Assembly: GCA_021296025.1 (NCBI GenBank)
Contig: JAGWBF010000007.1
Coordinates: 1-7,716 of the forward strand
DNA length: 7,716 nucleotides
Origin: Dehalococcoidia bacterium
Lineage (GTDB): Bacteria; Chloroflexota; Dehalococcoidia; Lucifugimonadales; JAGWBF01
Direction: 5' to 3'
Shown: one piece after another, positions 5,909 through 7,716 of the stretch
Layout: every line of letters begins with the position of its first letter
Position numbering within the stretch: the stretch's first letter is position 1
The notes under the pieces: generated by a model
The model's database searches: none
The model's input: the letters and a program-made list of their open reading frames with translations, nothing else
Told to the model about the DNA's origin: nothing
Translations under genes and position numbers: made by a program

Positions 5909-6334
5909 ATGGCATTGGCAGTCCTCGAGACGCTGATACGTGAGCTGTCAGTCACCCCAGGGATGCTGTGGGTGGTCGGGGGCGGTGAGGTTGTCAGCGA
6001 AAACTCTTCGGTGGAAATGCAGGAGCCTGACTTCACCGACGGCTACGCCACCGTGCGGGCCGAAGCTTGGCACTTTCACCTGAACATGGGGTCGGTGGAA
6101 GGTATCCAGTTCGTAAAAGCTGAGGACCACGGCGTTCCCTTCCTCTACTACGTGCGTTTCTCGGACCCCGGGGGCGAGACCCTGGTGCGCTGCTTCTTTC
6201 CTAATCCCTACCTCGACGATGACGACAACCCCGCCGAGTTCCAGCCCGAGAAACTGAAGATGTTCCACGAGATGCGGGACAGGTACGTGGGCCAGGAGAA
6301 CGTCGTTTACGTCGAGAGACCCAGGGGTTCCTGA
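5909..6334 (+). CDS. Possible ChuX/HutX-like heme-utilisation protein
   Basis: This 141-residue protein has no signal peptide or membrane segment and should be cytosolic. Its pattern, a LWVVGGGEVVSEN strand, then AWHFHLNMGSVEGIQFV, then YYVRFSDPGGETLVRCFF and a helical end, is reminiscent of the ChuX/HutX heme-utilisation fold, in which heme is bound or degraded. That assignment is from remembered sequence texture only, and a domain of unknown function is equally possible. GGGAGGT (5902-5908) touches the ATG at 5909 but is 6 nt from an in-frame TTG at 5915, so TTG may be the true start, removing two residues. It is transcribed away from the Rieske gene and is followed after 71 bp by a small gene. 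It is not a Rieske beta subunit. Confidence 0.75.
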   Translation: MALAVLETLIRELSVTPGMLWVVGGGEVVSENSSVEMQEPDFTDGYATVRAEAWHFHLNMGSVEGIQFVKAEDHGVPFLYYVRFSDPGGETLVRCFFPNPYLDDDDNPAEFQPEKLKMFHEMRDRYVGQENVVYVERPRGS

Positions 6335-6405
6335 GGGGCGTACGCCCGGACCTGTGCGACTGCCCATCAAACCATCCATCTTGCCAAAGGAGGTTGGCCC
6401 CGGCC

Positions 6406-6594
6406 ATGTTCGATAAAGCAGCATTGGACAAGCTATTTGACGACCTGCGGGGCAAGTACGGAGAGCAGAGCGACTGGGAGGATATCCTCCGGCAGGCCCA
6501 CCTGGGTGTGGCCTACTCCGACGCCAACGTCCCTCTGGCCAGCAAGAACATCGACCCCCGGGTTGCCTCGGCGATAGAGCAGCACAAACCGTAG
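6406..6594 (+). CDS. Small hypothetical protein (62 residues)
   Basis: I do not recognise this protein. It is acidic at the N-terminus (FDKAALDKLFDDLRGKYGEQSDWEDIL, predicted helical in outline), has no cysteines, and ends in a more hydrophilic NIDPRVASAIEQHKP-like tail; no membrane segment is seen. A strong AAGGAGG (6387-6393) lies 12 nt before the ATG at 6406, slightly long; a TTG at 6394 touches the site and is less likely. It follows the possible heme protein by 71 bp on the same strand, so both may be one transcript. Codon use looks like that of the flanking genes. A gene-free repeat region follows directly. Confidence 0.65.
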   Translation: MFDKAALDKLFDDLRGKYGEQSDWEDILRQAHLGVAYSDANVPLASKNIDPRVASAIEQHKP

Positions 6595-6645
6595 GGCAGC
6601 TTTTCGTCACATCCGCTCTCTGTTTCGTAGCTCCCGCTCTTTCTT

Positions 6646-6673
6646 CGTCACTCTCGCGTACACGGGAGTAACG
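6646..6673. repeat. Palindromic repeat unit, CGTCACTC type
   Basis: CGTCACTCTCG and CGGGAGTAACG form 11-base arms with two mismatches around a 6-nt loop. It resembles the widespread dispersed bacterial unit beginning GTCATTCCCGCG, and begins CGTCA like the units to its right, so it probably belongs to the same kind of REP-like family. Confidence 0.55.
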
Positions 6674-6696
6674 ATATTTGGGGTCGCAACGCTTTT

Positions 6697-6725
6697 CGTC
6701 ATTGCGGCGAAGGCCGCAATCCAGG
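6697..6725 (+). repeat. REP-like palindromic unit, left copy
   Basis: The 29-bp unit runs from CGTCATTGCGGCG to GGCCGCAATCCAGG. Its ATTGCGGC and GCCGCAAT halves pair with each other. The same unit occurs in inverted orientation at 6859-6887 with a single mismatch. Dispersed palindromes that begin CGTCATTGCG are common in many bacterial genomes. Confidence 0.8.
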
Positions 6726-6858
6726 ACGGAGCGCTGCCTGCTTCCAGGATGGCTCCGTCCAAGAGGACACAACATTCCCCTTTCCTTAGAAGGGGAGGGT
6801 GACACACCCGCTAGGGGCGGCCCTTCATCACGAGCAGCCTGCTCCCCGGCCTGACTTT

Positions 6859-6887
6859 CCTGGATTGCGGCCTCCGCCGCAATGACG
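6859..6887 (-). repeat. REP-like palindromic unit, right copy (inverted)
   Basis: The reverse complement matches the left unit at 28 of 29 positions. The pair encloses 133 bp that themselves hold an inverted repeat (GGACGGAGC near 6724 against GGCTCCGTCC near 6751) and a CCCCTT/AAGGGG hairpin. The whole 191-bp block could be a nonautonomous MITE-like element; target-site duplications were not found. Confidence 0.8.
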
Positions 6888-7051
6888 GGACAGCCCTTCG
6901 TCACACCCATCCCTGCAAGAGTCCTGGCTTCCTCACATGCCCCACGCCTCTAGTCATATTGCCGACTACGGCGGCCTCTCCCCCACAAGGGGCCGGAGTG
7001 CCATCGGCGCGTTGACACCCCGGCACCCTGAAGCCTAGGCTGAAACCGACT

Positions 7052-7157
7052 AGGGACGGACCCTTACACCATCTCCGCCTGAAGACCCTGGCACGGGACT
7101 TTCGTCGCAGGTTCCGGCGCCAGAAATTCCGAAAGGCGAGATGGAGGGCCCGTCCCT
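7052..7157. repeat. Long imperfect inverted repeat (106 bp)
   Basis: The arms 7052-7080 and 7134-7157 match at 23 of 24 aligned bases, with a 4-nt and a 1-nt bulge. They begin AGGGACGG and end GCCT on the left arm. Inside, CTGGC near 7088 and GCCAG near 7119 extend the pairing, so the RNA or single strand would form one long hairpin with a loop around CTTTCGTCGCAGG. It ends about 30 bp before the zinc-ribbon gene. It could be a MITE, a regulatory leader or a structured RNA; no family is recognised. Confidence 0.65.
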
Positions 7158-7187
7158 TTCTCATTTCCCAGCGAGCCGAGGTAGATG

Positions 7188-7439
7188 ATGTTAGTGGATA
7201 GCCAACGCTGCCGCAGGTGCAGGTACCGCAGGTTGATCAAGCTACAGAAGATGCGGGATGACGACCATGATGTGTACCGCTGCGCCGAGTGCGGGTACAT
7301 CTTCAGCCCTCCCCCGGAGAAAGAGCAGGGCGCGGGTCCAGGGTCACATTCCATCTCCCCGGGAGCTGCCGGCCGGTCCCGTGACAAGCTCCAGGGGCCG
7401 TCGAGTCCGGCACACGGGCCTCGGGGGACTTCCCTGTGA
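7188..7439 (+). CDS. Small four-cysteine zinc-ribbon protein next to terminase
   Basis: The protein is 83 residues from the ATG at 7188, which lies 5 nt after GAGGT; an ATG at 7185 is only 2 nt away from that site. Its N-terminal half is a zinc ribbon: CRRC (C8/C11 from this start) and CAEC (C32/C35) separated by 20 residues, rich in Arg and Lys between the pairs. The second half is low-complexity, rich in Pro, Gly and Ser, and probably disordered. Its TGA overlaps the GTG start of the terminase large subunit (GTGA), so translation is likely coupled. Position before terL suggests a role in phage DNA packaging or control, such as a small-terminase substitute or DNA-binding factor; that is inference from context only. 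Confidence 0.7.
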   Translation: MLVDSQRCRRCRYRRLIKLQKMRDDDHDVYRCAECGYIFSPPPEKEQGAGPGSHSISPGAAGRSRDKLQGPSSPAHGPRGTSL

Positions 7440-7716
7440 CCCAGGAGAAGAAACCCCTCTACACACCCTCTGACCTGCACTGCGCGTCGCCCGTCTCCTT
7501 CGCCAGAGAAGCCCTGGGCGTCAACCTGTGGAGCAAGCAGGAGGAGGTGCTGGATGCCCTGGGCCAGAGTCCCAGGGTGGCCGTCAAGTCGGGCAACGGC
7601 TTGGGCAAGGGGTTCTCGGCGGCCGCGGCCCTGCTGTGGTTCCTCTGCTGCCATGATCCGGCCATCGTCCTCAGCACCGCCCCGACTTTCCGGCAGGTGC
7701 GCCATGTCCTCTGGCG
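7436..7716 (+). CDS. terL: Phage terminase large subunit, N-terminal part
   Basis: The frame stays open to the window edge (93 residues seen). It reads as the start of a terminase large subunit, the ATPase-nuclease that packages phage DNA into capsids. Evidence is WSKQEEVLDAL (32-42), the Walker A loop VAVKSGNGLGKG (48-59), and LSTAPTFRQVRHVLW (79-93), a very typical adjoining strand of these ATPases. The residue after the Walker lysine K58 is Gly rather than the usual Ser or Thr. The GTG start overlaps the stop of the zinc-ribbon gene by GTGA, with a GGGGG about 8 nt upstream. Walker B and the nuclease domain lie outside the window. It implies a prophage, phage remnant or gene-transfer-agent-like cluster to the right. 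Confidence 0.85.
   Translation, partial: MTQEKKPLYTPSDLHCASPVSFAREALGVNLWSKQEEVLDALGQSPRVAVKSGNGLGKGFSAAAALLWFLCCHDPAIVLSTAPTFRQVRHVLW

Larger units (their letters stand above)
6595..7184. other. Gene-free repeat cluster of about 590 bp
   Basis: No gene is supported here. The stretch holds an inverted pair of palindromic units (6697-6725 and 6859-6887), a related palindrome (6646-6673), a small hairpin CCCCTT/AAGGGG near 6777-6795, and a long imperfect hairpin (7052-7157). The short motif YYTTCRTCAY recurs five times, starting near 6601, 6642, 6693, 6821 and 6895. Open frames crossing the region on the minus strand are by-products of repeats of this kind. Confidence 0.7.

Noticed and set aside
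6646..6887. CRISPR array
   Set aside because: The repeat units are palindromic, inverted relative to each other and irregularly spaced, with no uniform spacers and no cas genes.
5948..6910. Long minus-strand frame of 320 codons
   Set aside because: It overlaps two plus-strand genes antisense and the repeat cluster; its composition is that of a shadow frame.
7012..7040. TTGACA as a promoter for the zinc-ribbon gene
   Set aside because: The -35 is perfect but the sequence 17 bp downstream (CTAGGC) is a poor -10, so it was not listed.
7064..7705. Minus-strand frame of 213 codons opposite the zinc-ribbon and terL genes
   Set aside because: Antisense to a clear terminase frame and running into the long inverted repeat; no recognisable protein.

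Overview
The window is a high-GC bacterial chromosomal segment whose left third (about 70-2700) is visibly poorer in G+C than the rest. No marker gene fixes the taxon. A stand-alone 5S rRNA, a fused MoaD-MoaE and a ring-hydroxylating Rieske oxygenase beside an SDR would suit an uncultivated Chloroflexota (Dehalococcoidia/SAR202-like) genome, but this is a guess. No tRNA gene or CRISPR array was seen.

Layout, left to right. The 5' half of a 5S rRNA leaves the left edge on the minus strand; it has its own near-consensus promoter and no 23S gene upstream. Next, on the minus strand, comes a two-gene unit: an HD-domain dNTP triphosphohydrolase (YwfO/COG1078 type) followed by a small YwgA-family protein. 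About 490 bp without a clear gene separate it from a minus-strand fused molybdopterin synthase gene (MoaD-MoaE). In that fusion the two Gly codons at the MoaD/MoaE junction also read as a Shine-Dalgarno sequence for an in-frame ATG. Divergent from it is an SDR dehydrogenase. The SDR converges, stop codon on stop codon, with a minus-strand Rieske oxygenase alpha subunit that is broken by a one-base frameshift just after its third iron ligand.

Divergent from the Rieske gene is a possible heme-utilisation (ChuX/HutX-like) protein followed by a 62-residue protein of unknown role. The SDR, Rieske and possible heme-binding genes could belong to one oxidative catabolic neighbourhood: oxygenation, then NAD-dependent oxidation. 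The substrate cannot be read from the sequence.

From 6595 to about 7180 there is no gene, only repeats: a near-perfect inverted pair of a 29-bp palindromic unit, a related palindrome, and a long imperfect hairpin. The right end starts a phage-like packaging module, with a four-cysteine zinc-ribbon protein whose stop overlaps the GTG start of a terminase large subunit that runs off the window. This suggests a prophage or gene-transfer-agent-like element beginning here, with the repeat cluster at its border.
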